Assembly: GCA_965237625.1 (NCBI GenBank)
Contig: CBDEGD010000039.1
Location: 52,448-116,447 of the forward strand
Length of the DNA stretch: 64,000 nt
Source: JABDIP01 sp965237625
GTDB lineage: Bacteria; Pseudomonadota; Alphaproteobacteria; DSM-16000; Inquilinaceae
Direction of reading: 5' to 3'
Under the pieces are notes generated by a model, which did not search any database, had not been told where the DNA came from, and worked only from the letters and a program-made list of their open reading frames with translations. The position numbers and the translations under genes are program-made. Shown here one piece after another: positions 44,155 to 54,648 of the stretch (positions within the stretch are counted from its first letter, which is position 1; every line of letters starts with the position of its first letter).

Positions 44155-44502
44155 TCAGCTCAGGATGAGAGTTCGGGGAGGGTAGGGATCGGGACGTTCG
44201 GTGCGGCCAACAACATCGTATGCACCGTCAGCCACCGCATGCGCCATGACCGGAGGCTGCAGTATCTTATCGGTACTAACCGTCGCCATGAGAGGTGTGA
44301 CGCAGACGATATCGCAGGTCGTGCCGACATCGTCATCATTGCCGCCGGAGCCGCAGCCCTCGCAACCGGTCATGTCCATGCCGCCAGCACCAGCGAGAGC
44401 CATCTTGATGGTCATAGCTGTCGCGCTCGCCGTATGCACAACCGTGCTCGCGGCAAATGCGGCAAGAAGAACGAACGCTATAATGCGGGCAAACGACTTC
44501 AT
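44155..44502 (-). CDS. Small exported Cys-containing protein of the copper operon
   Basis: A 115-residue protein with a signal peptide (MKSFARIIAFVLLAAFAASTVVHTASA, cleavage near residue 27) and a short mature part with MDMTGCEGCGSGGNDDDVGTTCDIVCVTPLMA. Two Cys pairs separated by a Gly/Asp linker suggest metal binding. It is 141 bp upstream of the multicopper oxidase on the same strand, so it is probably the first gene of the copper operon. Proteins with this layout often accompany copper-resistance genes in alphaproteobacteria. The family is not formally named to my knowledge; the role is inferred. Confidence 0.75.
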   Translation of the reverse strand: MKSFARIIAFVLLAAFAASTVVHTASATAMTIKMALAGAGGMDMTGCEGCGSGGNDDDVGTTCDIVCVTPLMATVSTDKILQPPVMAHAVADGAYDVVGRTERPDPYPPRTLILS

Positions 44503-44787
44503 TCAAATATACATACCGCCAACATCTATGATTGTCGACTGCATATGCGTCGCAGCCAACAGGTCCATTTTTTTGGCGCATCTGGCGCAGCAGGAAAGCC
44601 TCGCCAAGTCCTTGTCGAAGGTCTGCACCGTGAGCTTCGGCTGGCGCGAACCGGTAATTTCAGAACTTGGTGGCATGAGGCACGTTGGTTGAACGGCGGC
44701 TTTTTGATCCGCAAGCGGACATTTCAGGTGTCATGCCGAACGGCCCCTGCTGGCCGATCTCTGCCGTTCACCGCGACGGGCCGCATT

Positions 44788-44945
44788 GGGTCTTGGCTGT
44801 GTAAAAACTCTTGCGGAGGTCCTTCGAGCGCAAGATTGATTCGCAACGCATTCTTCTGGCGCATCAATGATTCACCAAGCCCGCTTTTTGGATCCAATTG
44901 TTGCGCCCGCAAGGCCACCGCTGGGGTTTTTACACAGCCAGGGTC
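44788..44945. mobile_element. 158-bp MITE-like element, copy B
   Basis: Terminal inverted repeats TTGGCTGTGTAAAAAC and GTTTTTACACAGCCA enclose a core that aligns in reverse orientation with copy A (30853-31010). The outermost bases also match: GGGTCT at one end and GACCC at the other in both copies, and the length is identical. It abuts a 97-bp dispersed repeat on its right. It separates the copper operon from the lipoprotein gene. Confidence 0.7.
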
Positions 44946-45040
44946 ATACCCGGTCTTGGTGGACCTCGCCTAGCGGCGTCGGCAGCCCGAGGTAAACCGG
45001 ACTTCCGGGCCATGAAAGCTGACGATTGGGCTCGAAGGTC
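44944..45040. repeat. 97-bp dispersed repeat, copy 1
   Basis: CGGTCTTGGTGGACCTCG, GCGGCGTCGGCAGCCCGAGG and TCGAAGGTCGAC align with the second copy at 52016-52111, in the same orientation, at roughly 75-80% identity by eye. Noncoding as far as I can see; possibly the end of a decayed element. Confidence 0.5.
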
Positions 45041-45314
45041 GACTTGCTGCAGGAAAGCGGCGGTGCGCTCGTGCGGCCGTCAAGGCGTGCTGATAGCCAG
45101 GACCGGTCATGGCTGAGACAATAAATCAGAGTCTCCTCTATGCGTATGAGCCGCCACCGGTCTGTTGATCCTTGATCGGTTGGCCCGCAGGACTTTAGCC
45201 GCGTCATCCCACCGGCCGGAATTCCAAGACCTCCATTAAATTCGCGAAGCGAGCGCGCCGACTCCGGACCCTGCCGGTCATTGTACTGACATAATTCAAA
45301 TACAGGATTTCTGA

Positions 45315-46049
45315 ATGAAGTTGTTCGTTGTTCCTTTGCTTTTACTTGCGATTTCGGCGCTATCTGCGTGTGCCAGCGAGGCTGGGGACTCTCAGTTTAC
45401 TGTCGTCACGCGAAAGGAACTGACATTTCGTGTCTATCAGGGCCTGCCCATATATGAGGGCAATGACCCCAATGTCGCCTTGTTGCACATATTGTTGCCC
45501 GGGGAGTTGGAATTCGACCGAGCAAGCGTGGGGCAGGAGATACCCCTCAATACGGCCATCGTCATGCCGACTATCGGCGACGACGAAGAGGCGTTGCTCA
45601 CCATCGAGTTCCGGCGGTCCGACTTTCAAGAAGCTTTCATTCGCGGATTGTTCTTCGGCGAAGACTCGAATCTCGTTTCGCATCCGCTGGCCAACTTGGG
45701 AATTGAAACCATTCTGACCAACGAAAGAGTGATCCTGACGACCCATCCGGGGGTCCGTCTACATCTGAGGAACGGAACGGAAGCACTCCCGAACTACAAG
45801 ACATTCGCAAGTGATGACATAGTTGGACGAATTACTGCCGTGAGTGGGGAGGTATTTGTTTCAAGCGATCCACTATGGACCAAAATCAGACTGTACCATT
45901 TCTATGTTTTAGTATGGTCCGAGGTCCGGGGGGACCACCCAGACGCGCGATTTGAAAAGCAGTCGGATGGCAGCATTGTGATAACCGTTCCGGCTGACAC
46001 GCTTCGGTCTCCGGAGCGCTATCCGCCACGGGTGATACCCGGTCCCTAG
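45315..46049 (+). CDS. Lipoprotein of unknown function
   Basis: A 244-residue protein with a lipoprotein signal peptide: MKLFVVPLLLLAISALSAC, with lipobox LSAC and Cys19 as the acylated residue. The mature protein is rich in beta-strand-like segments (FTVVTRKELTFRVYQGLPIYEG, VALLHILLPGELEFDRA, ALLTIEFRRSDFQEAF) and lacks Cys. I do not recognise a family. It is monocistronic, between repeat DNA and the leftward azoreductase gene. Membrane anchoring at the outer or inner membrane is predicted from the signal only. Confidence 0.8.
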   Translation: MKLFVVPLLLLAISALSACASEAGDSQFTVVTRKELTFRVYQGLPIYEGNDPNVALLHILLPGELEFDRASVGQEIPLNTAIVMPTIGDDEEALLTIEFRRSDFQEAFIRGLFFGEDSNLVSHPLANLGIETILTNERVILTTHPGVRLHLRNGTEALPNYKTFASDDIVGRITAVSGEVFVSSDPLWTKIRLYHFYVLVWSEVRGDHPDARFEKQSDGSIVITVPADTLRSPERYPPRVIPGP

Positions 46050-46487
46050 CGCAGGTCGCTGCGCGGGCCTATGGAATTGAACTGTCGGCCTACCGCCCCT
46101 GAACGGTCGTTCTCTATGGCCTCTATGGCCGCTCTATACTTCCGGCAAGGGTCAAAAGTGGGCCTCAGCGCCACGTCCATCCCACTTCCGGAGTCTGGGG
46201 CAGAGCTGAAGAAATCGTCGCGAAAGCCGGCCTTCGGTCCGGCACTTCCGGAGTGGGTGGTACTCTCGCCCTCGCTGGCCCCGGGTCGAAACAGCCGGGT
46301 GTAGCCAATATGCGACATTCGTATCGGCGACTGCAAAGGCCTTAAACCCCGTATAGAATGTGCGCGGGAGGGACATTGATCCTGACGATTTCTGAGTCTG
46401 GCCCCGACATGCTGAACTCGAAACTGTTGCGCTCGGCAAAGGCCCCCTCGATGATTGGATTCAGGTCTCGGGACATGTCGCGCCGTC
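46050..46487. other. Intergenic region with repeated CACTTCCGGAGT motifs, no gene
   Basis: Short frames only. The 12-mer CACTTCCGGAGT occurs twice about 60 bp apart (near 46182 and 46241), within what looks like decayed repeat DNA. The azoreductase gene ends to the right, so no promoter is needed on that side. Confidence 0.35.
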
Positions 46488-47150
46488 CTATGCGGCTTTC
46501 ACTAAAGGCGCCTCGATCAATTGGTCAACCAAATTGGGGATGGAAGCGACGGCGGCCTCGACTGAGGCCCGGTGCCGGTCGTCGCGGAATTCTTGGTACT
46601 CGATGGCGACCTGAAGCGTCTCTTCAACGCCGAGATAACGCCCGATCGTGCGGAGGTGCGGATCGAGATGGTTCATGTTCTGCCGCAACCCACCCGGTCC
46701 AAAACCGAATTCACCGGTGGAGATCAGCAGCACCATCGCCTTGCCGCCCATGATCGGCTCCAGGGGTCGGTCCCCGCGCGCCAGGTCGAAGCTGAACGTC
46801 TTGTCGACGCGGACTACCTGATCAACCCAGGCCTTCAACGCCGCAGGCATGCCGTAGTTGTACATCGGCGTAGCGATCAGGATGATATTGGCGCGGTCGA
46901 GTTCGTCGATCAGCGTGTCCGAAAGCGCCACGGCTTCTCGTTGCGTGGTGCTGCGTTGATCCTCCGGCGTGAACACGGCGGCGATCCAGTCTTCCGAGAT
47001 CGCGGGTGGTGGCGATATACCGACATCGCGGACGATCACCTCGTCCTCGGGCCGCTTCGCCTTCCAATCTACGACGAACCGGTCGCCGAGCGTACGTGAC
47101 AGCGAGCGGTGCGTGCGGGCGCTCGCGTCGATTCTCAGGATGGTGGTCAT
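46488..47150 (-). CDS. azoR: FMN-dependent NADH-azoreductase
   Basis: A 220-residue flavodoxin-fold oxidoreductase of the AzoR family, which reduces quinones and azo compounds with NADH. The FMN-binding ASARTHRSLSRTL loop (residues 8-20) and the conserved ATPMYNYGMPAALKAWVDQVVRVDKTFSF segment are present, as is LLISTGEFGFGPGG. The fold and length match the family. It lies 20 bp downstream of the SMR transporter gene on the same strand and both are divergent from a LysR gene, a common arrangement for quinone- or electrophile-responsive detoxification. The inducing compound is unknown. Confidence 0.92.
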   Translation of the reverse strand: MTTILRIDASARTHRSLSRTLGDRFVVDWKAKRPEDEVIVRDVGISPPPAISEDWIAAVFTPEDQRSTTQREAVALSDTLIDELDRANIILIATPMYNYGMPAALKAWVDQVVRVDKTFSFDLARGDRPLEPIMGGKAMVLLISTGEFGFGPGGLRQNMNHLDPHLRTIGRYLGVEETLQVAIEYQEFRDDRHRASVEAAVASIPNLVDQLIEAPLVKAA

Positions 47151-47170
47151 ATCGGTTCCCTTCTTTGGGT

Positions 47171-47488
47171 TCAGGCGGCGGACGCGCGCAGGCTAGCAAC
47201 GCCAAGGACAATCGCCGTCAGTCCGGCGATTTTCAGTGGCGACAGACTTTCTCCGAACAGGACGTAGCCGAGGATAACCGTCCCCAAAGCGCCGGCCGCG
47301 GTCCAAATCGGATAGGCCAGGCTGACGGGGATCGATTTCATCGCCATCGTCAGAAAGAAGATGCCGCCAGCTGCGCCGACCACGGTGAGGCCGGTCGGAA
47401 CCAGCTTGGTGAAGCCGCTTGAAGCCTTCATGCCAAGTGCGAAGGCGATCTCGAAAATCGCTGCGAGCGCAAGATAAGCCCAAGCCAT
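47171..47488 (-). CDS. Small multidrug resistance (SMR) family transporter
   Basis: A 105-residue inner-membrane protein with four transmembrane helices. The SMR signature Glu is in MAWAYLALAAIFEIAFALGMKASSGFTK (helix 1, Glu14) and the loop AMKSIPVSLAYPIWTAAGALGTVILGYVLFGE is characteristic. It works as a dimer exchanging cationic or guanidinium-like compounds for protons. I chose the ATG at 47488; the frame to 47509 adds seven residues. It is the first gene of the azoR operon and is divergent from a LysR regulator. The exact subgroup (SugE/Gdx or QacE-type) cannot be fixed by eye. Confidence 0.9.
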   Translation of the reverse strand: MAWAYLALAAIFEIAFALGMKASSGFTKLVPTGLTVVGAAGGIFFLTMAMKSIPVSLAYPIWTAAGALGTVILGYVLFGESLSPLKIAGLTAIVLGVASLRASAA

Positions 47489-47673
47489 AACTGCAGATCC
47501 TTTCATCATAAAGAGTCCGGACCCATGGGGTGCGGTATCAGTCTTTAACCGTCGAAGCGTCTCTTATCTCTGGCTTTGTGGGCTTCAGTGCACAAAGTAG
47601 GGATCCCGTTCAAAGCCGACAAATGGAAAATTCTCCATGATAGATGAGAATGATTCAGTTATATATTGACCTC

Positions 47674-48564
47674 ATGTTCCAACGGCTTCCATCGCCCTCC
47701 GCCCTGCGCACTTTCGAGGCGGCTGCCCGCCTCGGCAGCTTCAAGGAGGCTGCGGCAGAACTTGGCGTGACGCCGACCGCCGTCTCGCATCAGATCCGCG
47801 CGTTGGAAGACAGCCTGGGGACGGTGCTTTTCATCCGCCGGACCCGGGCAGTAGAGCTCACCGAGACTGGGGCGGCATTGGGACCCGCGGTGCACACAGC
47901 GCTGCTCGGCATCAAGGCCGCGATCGAGGATGTGGCAGAGACCGAGAGCGTGCTAACCGTCACGACGACCGCGGCCTTCGCAGCGCTACGTCTGGTCCCG
48001 AAACTCGCTGAATTCGAAGCACGCCATCCGGAAATCGAGGTCCAGCTGCTGACGGGAGCCGGTGTCGTCGATCTGCGGCGTGAGCGCCGGATCGACGTTG
48101 CCATCCGCTATGCCATTGGTCCACACACCGGATTCCACGAAGTCCCACTGATCTCGGAACGATTTGCGGCCTATTGCGCGCCCGACAGGTTTGGCCCCGA
48201 CGGTCATACCGCTCGACATCCGCTCATCGAAACAGTGTTTAAGCAACCGGTGCCCGAGCACGCCACGTGGAAGGCGTGGTTAAACATAGCCGGAGAGACC
48301 GTCCCCGACTCTCTGAGGATTTCAAGATACTACGAAGAGCATTTCGTTCTGCAGGCTGCCCTAGCCGGGCAGGGCCTGGCCCTCATTAGCAACGTTCTCG
48401 TGGCGGACGCGATTGGCCGAAAGCTCCTCGTACCCTATCGCGCCGAAATACAGATTCCCGGGGGAAAATACACAGCGCTCTGTTTGGAAGACCGGGCGAC
48501 TACGCGAAAAATCAGGTGCTTTATCGCATGGCTTGAGGAAGAATTCGCAGAACCGACTGAGTAA
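47674..48564 (+). CDS. LysR family regulator, GcvA-like
   Basis: A 296-residue LysR protein. The helix-turn-helix is PSPSALRTFEAAARLGSFKEAAAELGVTPTAVSHQIRALEDSLGTVLFIRRTRAVELTETG, typical of the GcvA/AmpR group, and the C-terminal effector domain ends near FIAWLEEEF. I chose the ATG at 47674, which matches the usual GcvA-type N-terminus; an in-frame ATG at 47644 would add ten residues. It is divergent from the SMR/azoR pair with about 185 bp between starts, so it probably controls those genes. The effector is unknown. Confidence 0.9.
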   Translation: MFQRLPSPSALRTFEAAARLGSFKEAAAELGVTPTAVSHQIRALEDSLGTVLFIRRTRAVELTETGAALGPAVHTALLGIKAAIEDVAETESVLTVTTTAAFAALRLVPKLAEFEARHPEIEVQLLTGAGVVDLRRERRIDVAIRYAIGPHTGFHEVPLISERFAAYCAPDRFGPDGHTARHPLIETVFKQPVPEHATWKAWLNIAGETVPDSLRISRYYEEHFVLQAALAGQGLALISNVLVADAIGRKLLVPYRAEIQIPGGKYTALCLEDRATTRKIRCFIAWLEEEFAEPTE

Positions 48565-48620
48565 GATTCGACGATTGGCTGGCCAGCCGCGTTCGAGCGT
48601 AGCCGGATAGAGTCCGCTCC

Positions 48621-48759
48621 GGGTCACGAGCGGTCCATCAGGCTCTGTTTCAGATAGGTCCGCTGAACGGCTCAAAGCGGCCATGACCAGCCGCTCTGTC
48701 CGCTCTGAGCCGCCATCCGGACCTGTTGGTAGACCGGTCAATACGTGCGCTCATAGCCA
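48621..48759 (+). repeat. 139-bp direct repeat, left copy
   Basis: Identical base for base, in the same orientation, to 54429-54567. It starts GGGTCACGAGCGGTCCATCA and ends GTGCGCTCATAGCCA. It is noncoding as far as I can see. Together the two copies bracket the dikinase/membrane protein and ATPase/DUF3226 genes. A diverged third copy lies at 30719-30800 on the other strand. Confidence 0.9.
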
Positions 48760-48990
48760 AAATGAGACATTCTCACGTCGGCGGGTCTTGTAGATACACG
48801 ACCTAAACGATCAGTTTCGCTATGTTGAAAATCTCTATGGAGTGGCAGGCCTGCGTAGCAATGTAGCAAGTATTACTCTTAGTGTTAATTTTCATTGCGA
48901 ATCACGGCTAAGTTTCGGCCAAATCTCTTAGACGCGGTCCACTAAATTGTTTTTGATTGCCTCAACCAAAATCCGAAACCGGACTCAAAC
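48760..48990. other. AT-rich noncoding stretch after the left repeat
   Basis: Marked drop in GC content relative to the LysR gene on the left. No gene is visible. It contains the 3' flank of the leftward membrane protein gene. Confidence 0.35.
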
Positions 48991-50141
48991 TCAACGTTTC
49001 TTGAACCTTTTTCTAATGCTTAGACCACACAGGACTAGCATCGCGTATGTAAATAGGCCATGTAGAACTTCGACCGTTGCCCATACCCAATTTGCGGCCA
49101 CTACCAATTTGTTAGGCGTCAAGAATGAGAAGGGTCTGAATACAGCTTGTGCTGGTAGCCATAAGGCTCTTTGCAATTGGCCCAACGTTCCATCCTTTAT
49201 CAGGGCATGACGGCTGCCCGGGTAGGCCGTCTCTTCCATGCCCTGTATTGCTCCACCCGTAATCCAAAGAAAAACAACAAATACTAGGTAGCTCACTCCT
49301 AAGAGTACGAGCGGTCTTTCTGGCTTCTGTCCGTACCCACACGTCTTTTCATAAGACCAGTTCACAATCCAGTTAAGTTTCGTGTCATGGTGTCGCTCAG
49401 CTTTTAGCACAAGTGACTGCATTTGATTCGCGGCCGGCACATTTTCCAGTTTCTCCAAGTGCGCGCGAAGATTTCGATAACCTTGTGCTCCATGATAGAT
49501 CTTTGTATCTGATGGATCAGTCGGCCAATAAACGCTCGGCCCCAACTCGACGGATCCGAGAAACGGATTTTCTAAGTCAGGTGCTGGGCAATGGACACTA
49601 AGAATGCCTCCACCATTAATCTTCAGATCCCTGACGCCGCCACTACAGAGTTTCAATTCTCCTAACCAGCAATTGGTAAGTTGCAAACTAAGGTCCCGCG
49701 CCTCACTATCCAGTTCCAAATTGGCAACTGCACAGCTATGCAGATAGACGCGTCGCGCCAATGGTGAGCTCAGTTTCAAATGCCGGATAATTGCGCCGAA
49801 GATTATTAAAGGATCTTTTGCCTCATAGTCCAATTGATCAATGTTGCATTTATCTCTACTTTCCGGTATTTCGACAGGAAGATCCCTGCCGTAATCAAAT
49901 ACGTACTCTTGATTTCGATCGGAATCGTGGGATAATTGAAACCAGACGTTATTTCTAGTTGCCATCTGTTCGATGTACTCTGTACGTATCTCCGTATAGT
50001 TCGATTTACCTTTAAAGGCTTCATTGGGTGCTACACGGTGTCTATGGGAGGCGGCCTTACTAGCTTCTACCCATTCGACAAAACCATCCGGCGATTTAGC
50101 GCTCATGACCCTCCGTACACTAACCAGGTTATACCTCTTCA

Positions 50142-50142
<1 letters not shown>
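48991..50142 (-). CDS. Leaf-repeat protein with C-terminal membrane domain
   Basis: A 383-residue protein. Residues about 110-215 contain degenerate leaf or pentapeptide-like beta-helix repeats (LKLSSPLARRVYLHSCAVANLELDSEARDLSLQLTNCWLGELKLC). After a helical linker (YRNLRAHLEKLENVPAANQMQSLVLKAERHH), the motif WSYEKTCGYGQKPERPLVLLGVSYLVFVVFLWITGG leads into the first membrane helix (about 278-298), and a second lies near 356-376, ending in the basic IRKRFKKR. This linker-YGxxxxRP-helix pattern recurs in uncharacterised pentapeptide proteins with membrane tails. Its ATG overlaps the dikinase stop by one base (TAATG), so translation is coupled. The DNA is GC-poor. Function unknown. Confidence 0.75.
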
Positions 50143-51830
<1,688 letters not shown>

Positions 51831-52398
51831 ACTCTTTGGGCCTCGAACCAAGACATTGGACGTGAGGTTCTATTTGCTCGCAAACAGTACAGCCAGCATC
51901 TCTCAAGATGAGGTTGTCTGAACACCGGAAGAGTAGCATAAATGGTGGCCCGCAGCGAAGCCGGCCTAGTTTGAGGCCTTGTCACCGATCCTAAGGGCCC
52001 ACGTCAGCTCGGGGTCAAACGCGGTCTTGGCGGGCCTCGCGCTGCGGCGTCAGCAGTCCGAGGTAGAGCGGCCTCCGGGCTAAGACAGCGGACATCGCCG
52101 CTTGAAGGTCGGCTCTTCGGGGTAGATCGGTCGTATTGGCGAAGTTGCCCTGACTTCGCGTTCTAGCCATGAGCCAACTATAGAGGCCGCGCGCCTTACG
52201 ATCCGAAATTGAATGGACTTGGCTAAAAAAGATCGAACGCGCCAAATTTGCTCAGGACAACGCCACTTTGGAAGCGGACAAACGGAAAATACCTCGCGCC
52301 TTGGACTTGGAAATTTCATCGGCCATAGAGCTGAATGTCGTTTTACTTACGGAGGCCCAATCATTCTATTTCATAGATACCCAACATCTGATCAAGTC
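51831..52398. other. Intergenic region carrying a dispersed repeat
   Basis: Between two leftward genes. It holds the second copy of the 97-bp repeat (52016-52111) and an AT-rich stretch from about 52200. No convincing gene; the promoter of the dikinase gene should lie in its left part. Confidence 0.45.
52016..52111. repeat. 97-bp dispersed repeat, copy 2
   Basis: Matches 44944-45040 in the same orientation: CGGTCTTGGCGGGCCTCG, GCGGCGTCAGCAGTCCGAGG and TTGAAGGTCGGC against their counterparts. It sits between the dikinase and DUF3226 genes, within the bracketed stretch. Confidence 0.5.
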
Positions 52399-53043
52399 TC
52401 AAATCAATGCATCAATAATATTGCTCGCTGACCCGTATGCTGAATCCATGGGATCTAATATACCAGCTTGGAATGCCCGCCCGGCACCACAAAGACCCCC
52501 ATTGATCGCAGATATATAGGTTTGAACTACGCTCTTGGCGTCAAGAGTTTTGCTGTTATCACTAGCTAAACATTCGACGTATCTCTGAATGCAACTATAT
52601 TCCTCCTTTGCCGAAATTTCCTGTAGTATTAAGTCCTCAATGCGGCCACGCTCTCCAGTTCCGGGAGATACTATAACTCCGAGTGATTTTCCGTTCTTTG
52701 TATAAATTCCCGTTGTTTCTATATTTCGTAGTTCTATGAACCCCATTCTCCGGCAACCGTCAATAATAGCGTCTAAACGCCCATTCGGACTATCTTCTGC
52801 ATCAAGCATGAAACAAAGGGATTCAACAAATCGAAAGTTGTCTTGTTTTGAAATTACTTCCAATTTCTTTTGAAATCTCGAAAGCCCTCTTATACAAAGT
52901 ACGCAGTTTTCCAAGGGAGAGGCATTTCGCAGGCTCAGGAATTTGTCAATGAAATATGCCTCAGTTTCGCCTTCTCCAATATATAATCGCGATGGTTTTA
53001 ACTCCCCAACGAGATTTATCTCTTTCTTGTAAAAGGATGTCAC
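52399..53043 (-). CDS. DUF3226-like TOPRIM-fold protein, partner of the AAA ATPase
   Basis: A 214-residue protein whose core matches DUF3226: GEGETEAYFIDKFL (residues 23-36, acidic Glu at the first TOPRIM position), LCFMLDAEDSPNGRLDAIIDGCRRMGF (79-105, the D-x-E-D metal-binding position), and LGVIVSPGTGERGRIEDLILQEI (144-166). TOPRIM-type proteins cut or nick nucleic acid with Mg at these acidic residues. It starts at GTG 53043, overlapping the ATPase stop by one base (TAGTG), so the two are co-translated. The DNA is strongly AT-rich compared with the surroundings. In the PARIS defence system an ATPase is paired with a TOPRIM protein (DUF4435); here DUF3226 takes that place. The family call is from memory; nuclease activity is inferred. 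Confidence 0.75.
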   Translation of the reverse strand: MTSFYKKEINLVGELKPSRLYIGEGETEAYFIDKFLSLRNASPLENCVLCIRGLSRFQKKLEVISKQDNFRFVESLCFMLDAEDSPNGRLDAIIDGCRRMGFIELRNIETTGIYTKNGKSLGVIVSPGTGERGRIEDLILQEISAKEEYSCIQRYVECLASDNSKTLDAKSVVQTYISAINGGLCGAGRAFQAGILDPMDSAYGSASNIIDALI

Positions 53044-54131
53044 TATCGTAGTTCCGCTTCAATTTCTTGCGCTGAAATGATCGACTCGTAATCAATTGTT
53101 TGTGCCCTGATAGTGTCGTTCTCTTTGGTCAAATGAAATAATATTGTTTCGTCGAACTCCATTTCAGTGCAGACTTCAGAGAAAATTCTGATTATTTCTT
53201 CCGAATGTGTCGCCACGAACATTTGTATATTATCTCTTAGGGATATTTCGATTAATAAACGTAACAGAGCGGGCATCTTTGAAAAATGTATACCGTCTTC
53301 TATCTCATCTATTAACATTATTCCATTCTTCACTTTTATCGCGCCAAGTATCAACTGTAGGGCATTGGAGAAACCCGAGCCCATTATTGTAGCGGGGAAT
53401 AATTGATCCTTTCCTATATCGACATATACTGACGTCCGACCATGTTCGCTGAGGGGGACAAGCCCTAGAATTCGTTTGTCCATTATTTGCATATATCCCA
53501 CTATTTCGTGGATTCTTTTCTCCTTCGCGGCCTGTGTTAGTTGATCCGCCGCCTGACTCCAGAGTTCTCTGACGTAAGGGCTAAAGTAAACCCCATACAC
53601 ATGATCAGAGACATCAGTGCTTTCGACTTGGACATTTGGTGGTGACGGCGGACTTTTTTCGTCCGTGGGTGAGAACATTTCTCTCGGCCAAAATATCCGA
53701 CCCACTCCTTGACTACGTGGGCCCGCAAAATTGCACTCGACGCCGGAAAGTGTTTTTTGGCTTTCAGTCTGAGAGCCTACAACCTCGGTGACATATATTG
53801 GTGAAATCGTGAGCTTTCTACTAGTCTTCTTACTTTTCGAAACTGCAAAATCGCCAATTGTTGAGATCTCTACAGTGTTTTGTGGATTAAGTTCAAAGAA
53901 CAGACTTCTGAATGGAAAATCAAGACGGGGCGAGACAACAGCTTCGGCACGAAAGCCCCACAGATTTAAGATTAGAGAAGGGTTTGTTGCGCCAGAAATT
54001 AGAAATAGAGATTCTAGTAGACTCGTCTTTCCTGTTCCATTGTCTCCGGTAATCAAGTTAATGCGGCTCAATTGTTTCAACTCGATGCTCTTGAACTGCC
54101 GAAAATTGTGTATTTTCACCTGACGGTACAT
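53043..54131 (-). CDS. OLD/PARIS-like AAA ATPase
   Basis: A 362-residue ABC-like AAA ATPase of the AAA_15/OLD type. Residues 1-28 form the usual KIHNFRQFKSIELKQLSRINLI strand pattern; Walker A is GDNGTGKT (29-36). The central part lacks a long coiled coil. The signature-like segment is IMGSGFSNALQLILGAI, Walker B is MLIDEIEDGIHFSKM (near 272), and the switch His is in MFVATHSEEIIRIF. I chose the ATG at 54131 (MYRQVKIHNF); the frame reaches 54176. It is translationally coupled to the DUF3226 gene and lies inside the 139-bp repeat bracket on AT-rich DNA. OLD-class ATPases with split TOPRIM partners are phage-defence sensors; that role is inferred here. Confidence 0.85.
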   Translation of the reverse strand: MYRQVKIHNFRQFKSIELKQLSRINLITGDNGTGKTSLLESLFLISGATNPSLILNLWGFRAEAVVSPRLDFPFRSLFFELNPQNTVEISTIGDFAVSKSKKTSRKLTISPIYVTEVVGSQTESQKTLSGVECNFAGPRSQGVGRIFWPREMFSPTDEKSPPSPPNVQVESTDVSDHVYGVYFSPYVRELWSQAADQLTQAAKEKRIHEIVGYMQIMDKRILGLVPLSEHGRTSVYVDIGKDQLFPATIMGSGFSNALQLILGAIKVKNGIMLIDEIEDGIHFSKMPALLRLLIEISLRDNIQMFVATHSEEIIRIFSEVCTEMEFDETILFHLTKENDTIRAQTIDYESIISAQEIEAELR

Positions 54132-54428
54132 TTGAATTCTTTCTCTCACTGGCGGAGAAGCTGATCTCTGGCCCAAGATTGACTGGTAATGTGCCGAAAT
54201 TCAACCGCGATATCCCATACCTTGCCTCATGCTAGTGGTCAGTTTGAGACGGAAGAGTCCAGCGAGAATCCCAGAAATCTGGGTTTCGTGGACTCGGTAG
54301 CGGGTAGCATCCGTTCGAATCTATCCACTGACCTGGGAGGTTAGCAATGGGCGCAGTCGAGTGTGATCTCGGACTTGATCAGCACATCGTATAGCGATCT
54401 CGGTGCCCGCACCGCGAATGGCCGACTT
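54132..54428. other. Promoter-side region of the ATPase operon
   Basis: About 300 bp with no gene, between the ATPase start and the right copy of the 139-bp repeat. It should contain the promoter of the ATPase/DUF3226 pair. I see no clear operator or small RNA. Confidence 0.35.
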
Positions 54429-54567
54429 GGGTCACGAGCGGTCCATCAGGCTCTGTTTCAGATAGGTCCGCTGAACGGCTCAAAGCGGCCATGACCAGCC
54501 GCTCTGTCCGCTCTGAGCCGCCATCCGGACCTGTTGGTAGACCGGTCAATACGTGCGCTCATAGCCA
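54429..54567 (+). repeat. 139-bp direct repeat, right copy
   Basis: Exact copy of 48621-48759. The flanking bases differ on both sides, so the identity is confined to these 139 bp. It lies 81 bp upstream of the cyclase start. Confidence 0.9.
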
Positions 54568-54648
54568 GCAAGAGACGTTTAGGCGCCCATTCAGTTCTTT
54601 GGATTCCGCCCACGTAATCGCTAGTCTATTAGAGAAGGGAGATCCATC

